Shown one piece after another: positions 43,296 through 53,060 of a stretch of DNA of 64,000 nt. Below the pieces are notes generated by a model that made no database searches, was not told the DNA's origin, and saw only the letters and a program-made list of their open reading frames with translations. Position 1 is the stretch's first letter. Every line of letters begins with the position of its first letter. The stretch covers positions 1 through 64,000 of the forward strand of contig CAZITX010000010.1 in NCBI GenBank assembly GCA_964542305.1, written 5' to 3'. Source of the stretch: DMER64 sp964542305. Its GTDB lineage: Bacteria; Bacteroidota; Bacteroidia; Bacteroidales; UBA932. The translations under genes and the position numbers were made by a program.

Positions 43296-44837
43296 CTAGT
43301 GTTTGAAATGGCGTATGCCCGTAAAGACCATAGCCATATCGTGTTCGTTACAAAAATCAATACTTTCGCGATCCCTGATGGAGCCTCCCGGCTGGATAAC
43401 CGCAGTGATGCCTTCCTGCCAGGCCAGCTCTACGCAGTCCGGGAACGGGAAAAAAGCATCTGAAGCCATAACGGCATCCTTTAGTGACAATTTGTACTCG
43501 TGGGCTTTTTCTATGGCGTGTTTCAGGGAATCTACCCGGGAAGTCTGTCCCATACCGCTGGAGATCAATCTCCCGTTTCCGGCCAGTACAATGGCATTTG
43601 ATTTGGTGTGCTTTACCAGTTTGTTGGCAAAGACCAGGTCGTTTACCTGGGCCTTGGACGGAGCCTTGTGGGTAGCCAGTGTAAAGGATGCAGCATCTTC
43701 CACTTTGTTGTCCCGGTCCTGAACTATAACACCGTTTAAGAGGGATCTGAATTCTTTTTCCGGAAGCGGTTTTGCCGTGTCGGTCTGTAATATGATCCGG
43801 TTCTTTTTGCTTTTGAGTATTTCCAAAGCCTGCGGATCGTAAGAAGGTGCGATGACTACTTCAAAGAAAAGCGGGTTCATCAATTGTGCCACATCCCCTG
43901 TCAGGGGACGGTTGATAATAATGATACCCCCGAACGCACTTACCGGATCTGCCTGCAGGGCCTGTTCCCATAATTGCTTCAGGTTTTTGCCTGTGGCGCA
44001 TCCGCATGCGTTGTTGTGCTTCATGATGGCAAGGGCCGGTTCCGTAAAATCGCCTATCAGGCGCAGGGCGGCTTCTATGTCCAGCAGGTTGTTGTAAGAA
44101 ATATCTTTCCCGTGCAATTGACGCGGCAGGCTGTCGGTTGTTCCGAAATACATGGCTTCCTGGTGCGGATTTTCTCCGTAGCGCAAAGAAACGGGTGTTT
44201 CCAACAGGTTATGGCTGAATGCGGGGATGCCAATATCCCGGTTCATGTATTGGAAAATGGCCGTGTCGTAATGGGAACTGACTTTAAACGCATGTGCGGC
44301 AAAGAACATCCGGTCACTAAGCGTTGTATGGCCGTCCTGGGCGTTTAAAAGGTCCAGCAATTGCGGATACAGAGACCGGTCTGGAACTACAAGGACGTCT
44401 TTGTAATTTTTAGCAGCCGCCCTGATCAGGGATATCCCGCCGATGTCAATTTTTTCTATGATCGCAGCGTGGTCTGCCCCGGAGGCCACGGTGTCTTCAA
44501 AAGGATACAGATCCACAATGACCAGATCTATTGGTCCTATTTCCCACTGCTTCATGTCTGACCGGTCTTCAGGGACATCCCGTCTGCCCAGAATACCTCC
44601 GAACACTTTGGGATGCAGTGTTTTAACGCGGCCCCCCAGGATAGAAGGGTAACCGGTCAGATCTTCTACTGCCGTAGCAGGAATATCCAGGCTTTTAATG
44701 TATTCCAGGCTCCCGCCGGTTGAATGGATATGCACTCCCAAAGAGGCCAGCTTTCTGACGATTGGTTCCAGGCCCTCTTTGTGGTAAACGGAAACAAGGG
44801 CACTTCTTACGGGTATATTTCTTAGGTTATTGGTCAT
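43296..44837 (-). CDS. purH: Bifunctional AICAR transformylase/IMP cyclohydrolase
   Basis: The 513-residue protein carries an N-terminal MGS-like cyclohydrolase domain (about 1-195; STGGSLEYIKSLDI) and a C-terminal transformylase domain with KHNNACGCATG. It performs the last two steps of purine synthesis to IMP. The ATG at 44837 overlaps the stop of the lrp gene (ATGA), so translation is coupled to the regulator; the ATG at 44849 would lie inside lrp. Confidence 0.95.
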   Translation of the reverse strand: MTNNLRNIPVRSALVSVYHKEGLEPIVRKLASLGVHIHSTGGSLEYIKSLDIPATAVEDLTGYPSILGGRVKTLHPKVFGGILGRRDVPEDRSDMKQWEIGPIDLVIVDLYPFEDTVASGADHAAIIEKIDIGGISLIRAAAKNYKDVLVVPDRSLYPQLLDLLNAQDGHTTLSDRMFFAAHAFKVSSHYDTAIFQYMNRDIGIPAFSHNLLETPVSLRYGENPHQEAMYFGTTDSLPRQLHGKDISYNNLLDIEAALRLIGDFTEPALAIMKHNNACGCATGKNLKQLWEQALQADPVSAFGGIIIINRPLTGDVAQLMNPLFFEVVIAPSYDPQALEILKSKKNRIILQTDTAKPLPEKEFRSLLNGVIVQDRDNKVEDAASFTLATHKAPSKAQVNDLVFANKLVKHTKSNAIVLAGNGRLISSGMGQTSRVDSLKHAIEKAHEYKLSLKDAVMASDAFFPFPDCVELAWQEGITAVIQPGGSIRDRESIDFCNEHDMAMVFTGIRHFKH

Positions 44838-45298
44838 CGTTTCACCCATACCTGACGCTCAATAGCCTGATCCAGGGAGATCAGCGTCTCGGTTTGTATT
44901 ACGGAAGGAATGTTGCGGATAATATCTATGAGCACTTCCATCAGGTGGTCGTGGTCCCGGCAATACAGCTTCAGCCATAAAGCGTATTTTCCCGTAACAA
45001 AGTGGCATTCAACCACTTCTGAAATGCTTTTTAATGCTTCTATCACGGTGGGATATTGGTTTGCCTGTGACAGCTGGATCCCAACAAAAGCACATACATT
45101 CAACCCAAGAGTTTGGGGTTTAACAAGCAGCCGGGAACCGGTAATAATTCCCAGGGCTTCCATTTTTTTCACGCGCTGATGTATGGCAGCTCCGGAAACA
45201 CCGCATTCACGGGCAATTTCAAGAAAAGGCATACGCGCATTCTTGACCAGAAACGCTAAAATTTTCTGGTCCGTGGCATCAATCTGATACTTGGGCAT
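44834..45298 (-). CDS. Lrp/AsnC-family transcriptional regulator
   Basis: The 154-residue protein has an N-terminal helix-turn-helix (TDQKILAFLVKNARMPFLEI, then GVSGAAIHQRVKKMEALG) and a C-terminal RAM ligand-binding domain. Members sense amino acids. It is sandwiched between a ureohydrolase-like gene and purH. A near-consensus box (TAACTTTA on the minus strand, 45320-45327) overlaps the end of the upstream gene and may drive it. The ligand cannot be told from the sequence. Confidence 0.92.
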   Translation of the reverse strand: MPKYQIDATDQKILAFLVKNARMPFLEIARECGVSGAAIHQRVKKMEALGIITGSRLLVKPQTLGLNVCAFVGIQLSQANQYPTVIEALKSISEVVECHFVTGKYALWLKLYCRDHDHLMEVLIDIIRNIPSVIQTETLISLDQAIERQVWVKR

Positions 45299-45324
45299 AA
45301 TAATTCTTCGTTAAGTCTGTAAAG

Positions 45325-46320
45325 TTATGAAAAATTATTAGACTTCTGGTAGTAAAACAACCATTTTATAGGGATTTCTCCTTTACAGGCAAGGACGTAA
45401 TCTTCGGTGGAGCAAGCAATATGGACGGGCCGTGCGGGGTCCTTACTATTTGGAACCTCAATCCACCATCTTCCGGTTTTTTTAGACAGCAAAAAAACAA
45501 GTTCCTGACCATCCTCTCCCATTTGAACCACTTTTCTGTGGAATAAATCAGTGTCCTTTTCAGGGTGTTCATTTACAGAGACGGCAAGACCTTCCGTAAT
45601 GTGCCATATGACCTGGGCCGTAAGACGGGCGGACTGGGAATACCGGCGGCTTTTGGCGGGATATCCGTATAGTATCGCAAGCCGCAGATCAGCCGAAAGA
45701 CCCGCATACCGGGCAAGGGTGCATATCTCTTCAGCATACAAACCGTTTGGTGTGGTGCTGATACCGTCAGGGGCATCCGAATGGCGTACTGATCGCATAT
45801 CTATATAATGATAAGCAGCTTCCCTTAGCAACGGTTCTGCCGTAGCAACGCTGTTCCTGAAGTCTCCCAGGCGAAGCGTTTCCACATAATGATCCGTAAG
45901 CGAATCCAAAACGGCCGGATTGGTCAGGTAACGCTGAAACCCTATCCAGGTGAAATAGGACGGCTTCATTTTATCCAGTATAGCCTGAACCGGATCCGGA
46001 TCTTCTGTACCGCGTGAGATCAGGCTTACACGTGGATTATTTGTCTGAATGAAAGCCCCCGGATGGGGCTGTTCCTCCCCATTTAGCACAATGCAGGGAA
46101 TGTTCAATTTTTCCGCAACCGACAGCACTTTCGGCATTTGCGTTTGCAAGGTGTCTTCTATATAATATATACGGGAATGACTTTGGGGATACAACAATTT
46201 CAACTCGTGCAGCACTTCTCCGCCTTTTCCGGCAAAGACCAAAAGAGCCATGCAACCGGGCATGTCCGCACAGAGAGCATCGGCATGCAGCGCTTCCAGG
46301 GGAAAACGTTTTTCACTCAT
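45325..46320 (-). CDS. Ureohydrolase-fold (arginase/formimidoylglutamase-like) protein, likely inactive
   Basis: The 331-residue protein matches the Bacteroidota ureohydrolase-like family usually found beside topA. The best block is LRLGDFRNSVATAEPLLREA followed by RSVRHSDAPDG and TPNGLYAEEICTLARYAGLS. The manganese-binding motifs of true arginases (GGxH, DAHxD, SxDxDxxDP) are absent; the place of the third holds IDMRSVRHSDAP. It is also shorter than typical relatives, mainly at the N terminus. A catalytic role is therefore doubtful. Its start overlaps the topA stop by eight bases. Confidence 0.72.
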   Translation of the reverse strand: MSEKRFPLEALHADALCADMPGCMALLVFAGKGGEVLHELKLLYPQSHSRIYYIEDTLQTQMPKVLSVAEKLNIPCIVLNGEEQPHPGAFIQTNNPRVSLISRGTEDPDPVQAILDKMKPSYFTWIGFQRYLTNPAVLDSLTDHYVETLRLGDFRNSVATAEPLLREAAYHYIDMRSVRHSDAPDGISTTPNGLYAEEICTLARYAGLSADLRLAILYGYPAKSRRYSQSARLTAQVIWHITEGLAVSVNEHPEKDTDLFHRKVVQMGEDGQELVFLLSKKTGRWWIEVPNSKDPARPVHIACSTEDYVLACKGEIPIKWLFYYQKSNNFS

Positions 46321-48607
46321 TGTCTTTCTTTTGAATGATCTTTTGGCAATCTTCCAGGGTCAGGGTTTCAGGGTCTGTTCCTTTGGGGATCCTGTAATTC
46401 TTTTTGGCGTGACTTATATACGGTCCGTAACGGCCTTTCAATACGCGGATATCCTCTTTAGGAAATTCCAGGATGTGTTTTTTGGCATCCTGCTCCCGCG
46501 CCTGTTCTATCAACTCCACACACCTGTCCAGGGTAATGGAATAGGGGTCGTCACTTTTACCCAAAGATACGAATTTACCCTGCCATTTCACATAGGGACC
46601 AAAACGACCTTTGGAAACAAGTACAGGAGAATCCTGGTAAAGACCCATTTCCCGGGGCAGTTTGAATAGTTGCAGGGCTTCTTCCAGGGTAATGGATTCC
46701 AACAACTGGCCTTTGGCCAGACCGGCATAGCGTTTTTCGGGATCCTCACTATCTCCCAACTGGGCCATTGCTCCAAAACGTCCCAATCTTACGGACACCG
46801 GTTTTCCGGTTACGGGGTCATTTCCAAGAGCTCTCTCCCCGTTTCCCGGGCGTGAAGTTTCCAGTGCCTGGTCCAGCGTTTTGCTGAACGACCGGTAGAA
46901 TTCTTCCAGCATTTTGTTCCATACCAGATTTCCGGAAGCGATCCGGTCAAAATCTTCTTCTACTTTGGCCGTAAAATTATAATCCACAATGGAAGCAAAA
47001 TATTCCATCAGGTAGTCGTTTACCAGTATACCGATGTCTTCAGGAAAAAGTTTTCCCCTTTCTTCCCCGTATTTCTCGGTGTTTTCCCGGCGGGTAACCC
47101 GGTTGTCCTGAAGCACAAGTTCCAGGTATTTTCTGGTTTTAGCCGGACGATCTCCTTTTATTACGTATTGTCTTTGCAGGATGGTGGAAATGGTAGGGGC
47201 GTAAGTGGAGGGACGGCCAATCCCCAGTTCTTCCATCTTTTTTACCAGGCTGGCTTCCGTGTACCGGGGCGGAGATTGTGTAAACCGCTCAACGGCCTTG
47301 ATCTGTCCGGCTTCCAGGTTGTCGCCGGTTTCCAAAGGAGGCAGTGTATCGGCCTGTTTTGTCCCGGTTTTTTCCGGTTCGTCATCCGAGGACTCCCGGT
47401 ATACTTTAAGAAATCCCTCAAAGACAACAACTTCTCCCGTTGCCACGAACACGTGAGCAGGCATTCCGTTATCCAGTGAAATTTGGGTTTTATCTACCAG
47501 CGCATCTGCCATTTGGGATGCCAGCGTCCTTTTCCAGATCAGATCGTACAATTTTTTTTCAGCCGCGTTTCCTTCAACTTTGGTCTGTTCCATAAACGTG
47601 GGGCGAATGGCCTCGTGTGCCTCCTGGGCACCTTTGGAACGTGCGGTGTACTGCCTTGTTTTGCTGTAATCTGCTCCGAAGGAATCTGTTATGATCTTTT
47701 TTGCCGAGGCAAGTGCCATTTTGGAAAGCTGCGTGGAATCGGTACGCATGTATGTGATGCGTCCCGATTCATAGAGACGTTGTGCCACGCTCATGGTCTG
47801 GCCTACCGAAAAGCCGAGTTTGCGGGAGGCTTCCTGCTGGAGGGTAGATGTGGTAAACGGAGGGGCCGGACTTTTGCGGCCTTGTTTTTTTTCCACGTTG
47901 GTAACCCGGTATGATGATCCAATGCATGTGTTCAGAAAATCTTCCGCTTCCTTATCCGTTTTCAGTCGCCGGTTGAGCTCCGCTTTGAAGAGATCCGTGT
48001 TTCTTGCCTGGCAACTGAAAAGTCCTTCCACCCGGAAAGAGGATGTGGATTGGAACTTCATGATCTCCCTTTCGCGTTCCACCACAAGGCGGACGGCAAC
48101 GGATTGTACCCGGCCCGCTGACAGGCGCGGTTTCACTTTTTTCCAGAGAATCGGGGATACTTTATAGCCGACCAGCCGGTCCAGAACGCGACGTGCCTGT
48201 TGGGCCATTACCAGGTTCATGTCAATATCCCGGGGATTTTCAATGGCCTGCAGAATGGCATCTTTGGTGATCTCGTGAAAAGCTATACGGCGTGTTTTTT
48301 CATCCGGGAGCTGTAACGTTTCCTTTAAATGCCAGGCAATGGCTTCTCCTTCCCGGTCTTCATCCGAGGCAAGCCATACCAGTGAAGCTTCCCGGGCCGC
48401 TTTGGTAAGGTTTTTGATAAGGTCTTTCTTGTCGGGGGAAATGACATACTCGGGAGTAAAACCTTTTTCCGGATCAATCCCAAGCTTTTTTTTGGAAAGG
48501 TCCCTGATATGACCGAAGCTTGATGTAACCGTAAATGTTTCTCCCAACGCTTTGGCAATGGTTTTGGCCTTTGCCGGTGACTCAACAATAACTAGGTTTT
48601 TCTCCAT
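46313..48607 (-). CDS. topA: DNA topoisomerase I (type IA)
   Basis: The 764-residue protein has the Toprim domain at the N terminus (LVIVESPAKAKTIAK, then DEDREGEAIAWHL), the active-site tyrosine in GRITYMRTDSTQLS, and C-terminal repeat domains (FGPYVKWQGKFVSLGK, then GRYGPYISH) in place of zinc fingers. It relaxes negative supercoils. It is the first gene of the long minus-strand run ending at gcvP. The ATG at 48607 (MEKNLVIVES) is the family start. Confidence 0.96.
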   Translation of the reverse strand: MEKNLVIVESPAKAKTIAKALGETFTVTSSFGHIRDLSKKKLGIDPEKGFTPEYVISPDKKDLIKNLTKAAREASLVWLASDEDREGEAIAWHLKETLQLPDEKTRRIAFHEITKDAILQAIENPRDIDMNLVMAQQARRVLDRLVGYKVSPILWKKVKPRLSAGRVQSVAVRLVVEREREIMKFQSTSSFRVEGLFSCQARNTDLFKAELNRRLKTDKEAEDFLNTCIGSSYRVTNVEKKQGRKSPAPPFTTSTLQQEASRKLGFSVGQTMSVAQRLYESGRITYMRTDSTQLSKMALASAKKIITDSFGADYSKTRQYTARSKGAQEAHEAIRPTFMEQTKVEGNAAEKKLYDLIWKRTLASQMADALVDKTQISLDNGMPAHVFVATGEVVVFEGFLKVYRESSDDEPEKTGTKQADTLPPLETGDNLEAGQIKAVERFTQSPPRYTEASLVKKMEELGIGRPSTYAPTISTILQRQYVIKGDRPAKTRKYLELVLQDNRVTRRENTEKYGEERGKLFPEDIGILVNDYLMEYFASIVDYNFTAKVEEDFDRIASGNLVWNKMLEEFYRSFSKTLDQALETSRPGNGERALGNDPVTGKPVSVRLGRFGAMAQLGDSEDPEKRYAGLAKGQLLESITLEEALQLFKLPREMGLYQDSPVLVSKGRFGPYVKWQGKFVSLGKSDDPYSITLDRCVELIEQAREQDAKKHILEFPKEDIRVLKGRYGPYISHAKKNYRIPKGTDPETLTLEDCQKIIQKKDNE

Positions 48608-48672
48608 ACGCAATCAATGTCTGACGGTGCAAAGTAAGACATAAAGTAAGGTATATTCCAAATATTTATACG

Positions 48673-48680
48673 TAATTTTG
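48673..48680 (+). promoter_or_regulatory. -7 box of the PBP1A gene
   Basis: TAATTTTG fits TAnnTTTG, 20 bases upstream of the ATG at 48701. Confidence 0.5.
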
Positions 48681-48700
48681 CAGAACTACACGAATATCTC

Positions 48701-51055
48701 ATGAAGGAAAAGACAAAGAAAAAAATTTGTAAATGGTTGTGGATCATAGTCCTTGTCCCTGTCGCTTTAGTTTTACTGATGTTGTTCCTGGTAGGAGTCT
48801 TCACCGACATTCCCTCTTTCCGGGCCCTGGAGAATCCCAAGAACAATCTGGCTACCGAACTAATCTCTGAAGACGGTGTGGTCATTGCCACGTTCCATGT
48901 GGAAAACCGTACCTATGTTAATTACGAAGACCTGTCCGAAAATTTAATAAATGCAGTCATTGCTACCGAAGACATCCGTTTTTTCCGTCACTCGGGTATA
49001 GATTTTTATGCCCTGGTCAGGGTAGCCGTCAAATCCGTTTTATTGGGTCAAAGCAGTTCCGGAGGGGGAAGCACACTTACCCAGCAGGTGGCCAAAACGC
49101 TGTATCCCAGGGATACAACCATCTACAAATTTCCCGGAGGGGCCGCATTCAAAATGATGGTGATCAAGATGAAAGAATGGATCACGGCCGCTAAGCTGGA
49201 ACGCAATTACACCAAAGAGGAATTGCTGACCATGTACCTGAATTCTGTTTTTTTCGGGAGCAATGCTTACGGGATCAGAGCGGCTGCGTCTACTTTCTTT
49301 GATAAACATCCTTCGCAACTCACAGTGGAGGAGTCTGCCACTCTGGTTGGGATGGTCAATAAACCAACCCGGTACAACCCGGTATTGAATTATGAATCTT
49401 CCCTGCGCAGGAGGAACCGCGTTATTTCCCAGATGAGCAAATACAAATTCATTTCACACCGGCAGGCAGATTCCATTATGTCCCTGCCCATTGAACTGAA
49501 TTATTCCACCCGCGACCACAATGCGGGGTTGGCTCCTTATTTCAGGGATATGCTCAGAAGGGTGATGAGTGCCGGTGAGCCTGTAAAAAAGGATTTCGAT
49601 TATCCGGAACATTACCGTGAAGCTCTGGATATGTGGGAGAACGATCCCCTGTACGGATGGCTGAACAAAAACATTAAGCCCGACGGTACTGCTTATGATC
49701 TGGACCGGGACGGCCTGAAAATTTATACAACCGTCAACGCCCGGATGCAGTTGTACGCCAACCAGGCCATAGAAGAACACCTGAGTACCCTGCAACCCGT
49801 TTTTTACCGGGATATGCGTTACAAAAAAAACCGGCCGTTTTCAGATGAAGTACCCCCGGAAGTGATCGACCTGGTGATGAAACAAGCAATCCGATGGAGT
49901 GACCGTTACAGGAATATGAAGGAAGACGGGGCAAGTGAAGAAGAAATAGAAAAAGCGTTCCGGAAAAAAACATCCATGCGTGTTTTTTCCTGGACCGGAA
50001 AAGACGGAACGTATGCCGTAGACACCCTCCTGACTCCCGGGGATTCCATATTACATTACAAATCTTTTCTCCGCGGAGCCATGATGGCCATGGAACCGGA
50101 AACAGGTCATGTGAAAGCGTATGTAGGCGGTCCCAATTACAGGTATTTTAAATACGACAATGCCCGCCAGGGAAGGCGCCAGGTAGGGTCCACCATCAAG
50201 CCGTTCCTGTATTCCCTGGCCATGCAGGAAGGATATACTCCCTGTGACCGGGTGGTAAATGTCCCCCAGACTTTCATTGTGGGAGACACTACCTGGACCC
50301 CGGAAAGTGTGGATAAACCGGAATGGATAGGCAGGCAGGTTACGTTAAAATGGGGTCTTACCAAGAGCAGCAATAATATTTCCGCTTACCTTATGAAACA
50401 GTTTGGTCCGGAAGCAATGGTGGCCATGTCCCATAAACTGGGAATAAAAAGTCATCTGGATCCTGTGGTTTCCCTGTGCCTGGGACCTGCCGATCTGCGA
50501 CTTTACGAGATGGTAAGTGCTTACAACACGTTTGCCAACAAAGGGGTATATGTAGATCCCTTCCTGGTGACACGCATAGAAGACAATACCGGGAACCTGC
50601 TGACTTCTTTCAGCCCGCGGAAACGCGAAGCCATTGGAGAACATACCGCTTATCTTATGATCAACCTGTTGCAGGGAGTTGTCAATGAAGGAACCGCGGT
50701 CCGAATACGCGCGTTGTACTTGCCCCAGGGAGCTGTGGCCGGGAAAACAGGAACGACCAACGACCAGTCTGACGGTTGGTTTATGGGGATCACCCCCAAA
50801 TTAACGGCAGGTGTATGGGTAGGAGCCGAAGACCGGCAGGTTCACTTTGAATCCCTGGCCCTGGGAGGAGGATCCAATATGGCACTGCCTGTATGGGGGA
50901 TCTTTATGAAAAAGATCATGGAAGATCCGGTTTTGGGCTTTTCGGTAGAGGATCAATTTACCGCCCCTCCCGGATTTAACATATCACTTGACTGTGACGG
51001 ATCCGATCAGGATATTGAACGGCAACAACGCCGGACAGACAGCTTTTTCAATTGA
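48701..51055 (+). CDS. mrcA: Penicillin-binding protein 1A (bifunctional)
   Basis: The 784-residue protein has an N-terminal membrane anchor, a GT51 transglycosylase domain (ATEDIRFFRHSGID and GGGSTLTQQVAKTL), and a transpeptidase domain with STIK (Ser nucleophile), SSN and KTGTT motifs. It polymerises and cross-links peptidoglycan. It is followed by ddl with almost no gap, which groups wall precursor synthesis with polymerisation. Confidence 0.95.
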   Translation: MKEKTKKKICKWLWIIVLVPVALVLLMLFLVGVFTDIPSFRALENPKNNLATELISEDGVVIATFHVENRTYVNYEDLSENLINAVIATEDIRFFRHSGIDFYALVRVAVKSVLLGQSSSGGGSTLTQQVAKTLYPRDTTIYKFPGGAAFKMMVIKMKEWITAAKLERNYTKEELLTMYLNSVFFGSNAYGIRAAASTFFDKHPSQLTVEESATLVGMVNKPTRYNPVLNYESSLRRRNRVISQMSKYKFISHRQADSIMSLPIELNYSTRDHNAGLAPYFRDMLRRVMSAGEPVKKDFDYPEHYREALDMWENDPLYGWLNKNIKPDGTAYDLDRDGLKIYTTVNARMQLYANQAIEEHLSTLQPVFYRDMRYKKNRPFSDEVPPEVIDLVMKQAIRWSDRYRNMKEDGASEEEIEKAFRKKTSMRVFSWTGKDGTYAVDTLLTPGDSILHYKSFLRGAMMAMEPETGHVKAYVGGPNYRYFKYDNARQGRRQVGSTIKPFLYSLAMQEGYTPCDRVVNVPQTFIVGDTTWTPESVDKPEWIGRQVTLKWGLTKSSNNISAYLMKQFGPEAMVAMSHKLGIKSHLDPVVSLCLGPADLRLYEMVSAYNTFANKGVYVDPFLVTRIEDNTGNLLTSFSPRKREAIGEHTAYLMINLLQGVVNEGTAVRIRALYLPQGAVAGKTGTTNDQSDGWFMGITPKLTAGVWVGAEDRQVHFESLALGGGSNMALPVWGIFMKKIMEDPVLGFSVEDQFTAPPGFNISLDCDGSDQDIERQQRRTDSFFN

Positions 51056-51057
51056 TA

Positions 51058-52065
51058 ATGAATATAGCTTTGATTTACGGAGGCAACTCCTCCGAACGTG
51101 AAATTTCCGTATTGAGCGGCAAAAACATTTCCGGCAATTTATTAAGGGAAGGCCGGAACGTATATGAAATAGACATATATTACGACAATTGGAAACTGGT
51201 TGCTGTCAACGGCCTGGAAATTCAGCCCGTGCAAGTGGACAAAAACGGATTTACGGTGGAATGGGAAGATGCCCGGATCAAATTTGATGTGGCCCTTCTG
51301 ATGATCCACGGCACTCCCGGAGAAGACGGCCTTTTCATCTCGTACCTGGAAATGATGGGGATTCCCCATACAGGATGCCCGGCCCGTGTGGCTTTGCTGG
51401 CTTTCGACAAGTATGCCTGCAAAAATTTCCTGCGTCCTGCCGGTATTCAAATGCCCCGTGCTTACCGGATAACGGAAAAAATGTCCGACCGGTCCTGGCA
51501 GGAGGAAGCTTCCCGGGTGCTGGGGCCTATGCCGTGGTTTGTTAAACCGGTGGCCGGAGGATCCAGTTTCGGTATTTCAAAGGTGCGTGAACCGGAAGCT
51601 TTACTGGCTGCGGTGGAAGAAGCCCTGAAAGAAGATGACCAGGTACTTGTGGAAGAATATATTGAGGGAACGGAAGTAACTAACGGGATCATGAAAACCA
51701 GGGAAAAAGCTTACATACTTCCAGTAACCGAGATCGTGCCTTACAGGGAGTGTGAATTTTTTGATTACAAGGCCAAATACAAAGGGGCATCGGCAGAGAT
51801 CACCCCGGCCCGCATATCCCCGGAATTGACAAGCCTGGTTCAACAGACAACTTCTTTAATATACGACACCCTTGTATGCCGGGGCATTGTCAGGGTGGAT
51901 TACATTATACGCGGGAACGAAGTGTATTTCCTGGAAGTCAACACGGTTCCCGGCATGACCACAAGGAGCCTGGTCCCCCAGGAAATTGAAGCGGCCGGTT
52001 TTACCTTGCCCGAGTTCCTGGATGAATTGATTCGTGCCGCCATAGATGAATATCAGAGAGTTTAA
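51058..52065 (+). CDS. ddl: D-alanine--D-alanine ligase
   Basis: The 335-residue ATP-grasp enzyme shows GGNSSEREISVLSGKNI, the conserved PWFVKPVAGGSSFGI, and the metal site YFLEVNTVPGMT. It makes the D-Ala-D-Ala dipeptide. The ATG at 51058 fits the family; an upstream TTG overlaps the PBP1A stop. The 3' end overlaps prmC by 20 bases. Confidence 0.95.
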   Translation: MNIALIYGGNSSEREISVLSGKNISGNLLREGRNVYEIDIYYDNWKLVAVNGLEIQPVQVDKNGFTVEWEDARIKFDVALLMIHGTPGEDGLFISYLEMMGIPHTGCPARVALLAFDKYACKNFLRPAGIQMPRAYRITEKMSDRSWQEEASRVLGPMPWFVKPVAGGSSFGISKVREPEALLAAVEEALKEDDQVLVEEYIEGTEVTNGIMKTREKAYILPVTEIVPYRECEFFDYKAKYKGASAEITPARISPELTSLVQQTTSLIYDTLVCRGIVRVDYIIRGNEVYFLEVNTVPGMTTRSLVPQEIEAAGFTLPEFLDELIRAAIDEYQRV

Positions 52066-52912
52066 ATCTTATGCAAAGGCCCGGCTGGAAAAAGACCGGG
52101 AAGCTCCCGAAATTCGTGTTGTTATCAGCTCGCTGCTGGCGAAATTCGCCGGGATACCCCATTATTGGTATCATACGCAAGAAGATCACGTGCTTTCGGC
52201 CGATACCGAAAATGCACTCCTGGAAGCCGTTTCCCAGGCGGTTGCCGGCAAACCCCTGCAATACATCCTGGGGTATGTAACATTTGGGGAATGCCGTATT
52301 GCAGTCAATGATCAGGTGCTGATTCCCAGGCCGGAAACGGAAGAATTGTGGAACCGGGCCAAACAGATGGAAGGCGACATCCTGGATGCCTGCACCGGGA
52401 GCGGGTGTCTGGCAGTTGCCTTAAAAAAAGCAACTCCCATAAAGACTGTTTTTGCTTTTGATATCAGTTCCGGAGCCCTGGAAGTGGCTCAAAAAAATGC
52501 AGCGGACAATCAAGTGGATGTTTCTTTTTTCCGTGCAGACCTGACAGATATGAACGGACTTGCAAAGGCTGCGGAAAGAGCAGGAGTGAAAACAAATTCA
52601 CTGGGGCTGATCACGGCCAATCCGCCTTATGTAACGGAAAAGGAAAAAGCATCTATGTCTGAAAGGGTATTGTCGTTTGAACCACACACGGCACTTTTTG
52701 TGCCCGATGAAGATCCCCTGTTGTTTTACAGGCCTCTTGCTTCCCTGGGTAAGATGTATTTAAAGAAAGGAGGCTTTTTGATTGCCGAGATCAACGAATT
52801 GTTTGCCAAAGAGATTGCTTTATTGATGAGGGAAGCAGGTTACAGCGATATCCGTATCCATAAAGATTTATTCAAAAAAAACAGGTTTGTGGAGGCAAAA
52901 TGGATACAATGA
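52046..52912 (+). CDS. prmC: Release factor glutamine methyltransferase PrmC
   Basis: The 288-residue SAM enzyme has an N-terminal helical domain, motif I (ILDACTGSGCLAVALKKA) and the glutamine-binding NPPY motif (ITANPPYVTEKE). It methylates the GGQ glutamine of RF1 and RF2. The ATG at 52046 lies inside ddl, suggesting translational coupling. Confidence 0.94.
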   Translation: MNIREFKSYAKARLEKDREAPEIRVVISSLLAKFAGIPHYWYHTQEDHVLSADTENALLEAVSQAVAGKPLQYILGYVTFGECRIAVNDQVLIPRPETEELWNRAKQMEGDILDACTGSGCLAVALKKATPIKTVFAFDISSGALEVAQKNAADNQVDVSFFRADLTDMNGLAKAAERAGVKTNSLGLITANPPYVTEKEKASMSERVLSFEPHTALFVPDEDPLLFYRPLASLGKMYLKKGGFLIAEINELFAKEIALLMREAGYSDIRIHKDLFKKNRFVEAKWIQ

Positions 52913-52926
52913 AAAACTTTTTTATT

Positions 52927-52934
52927 TATATTTG
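52927..52934 (+). promoter_or_regulatory. -7 box of the trp leader transcript
   Basis: TATATTTG fits TAnnTTTG, 7 bases upstream of the leader-peptide ATG at 52942. The leader transcript should thus start within a few bases of that ATG. Confidence 0.65.
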
Positions 52935-52941
52935 CACTACA

Positions 52942-53016
52942 ATGAGACAAAACGCTATGATTAACAGATGGTGGTGGCACGGAGACAAAATTTTCCGCGT
53001 CGCATCTGTGGCATAG
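52942..53016 (+). CDS. Tryptophan leader peptide (attenuator control)
   Basis: The frame encodes 24 residues with three consecutive Trp codons at 52969-52977 (residues 10-12, in INRWWWHG). It ends with TAG at 53014, 30 bases before the terminator stem. Consecutive Trp codons in a short frame ahead of a terminator and a Trp-synthesis gene are the signature of ribosome-mediated attenuation: when charged tRNA-Trp is scarce the ribosome stalls there and the terminator is prevented. Confidence 0.88.
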   Translation: MRQNAMINRWWWHGDKIFRVASVA

Positions 53017-53060
53017 TTTAAATAACCCGATTTATTAACCATGATTGCCCTCTTGCTACG
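53007..53060 (+). promoter_or_regulatory. Possible antiterminator pairing in the trp leader
   Basis: The bases tgtggca (53007-53013) can pair with tgctacg (53054-53060) over seven positions, two of them G-U. This would involve part of the terminator stem and its loop. A ribosome at the leader stop codon would cover the first strand, one stalled at the Trp codons would not. The pairing is short and was found by eye. Confidence 0.35.

Noticed and set aside
52975..52980. TGGCAC as a sigma-54 -24 element
   Set aside because: No TTGC follows five bases later, and the site lies inside the Trp-codon leader peptide.
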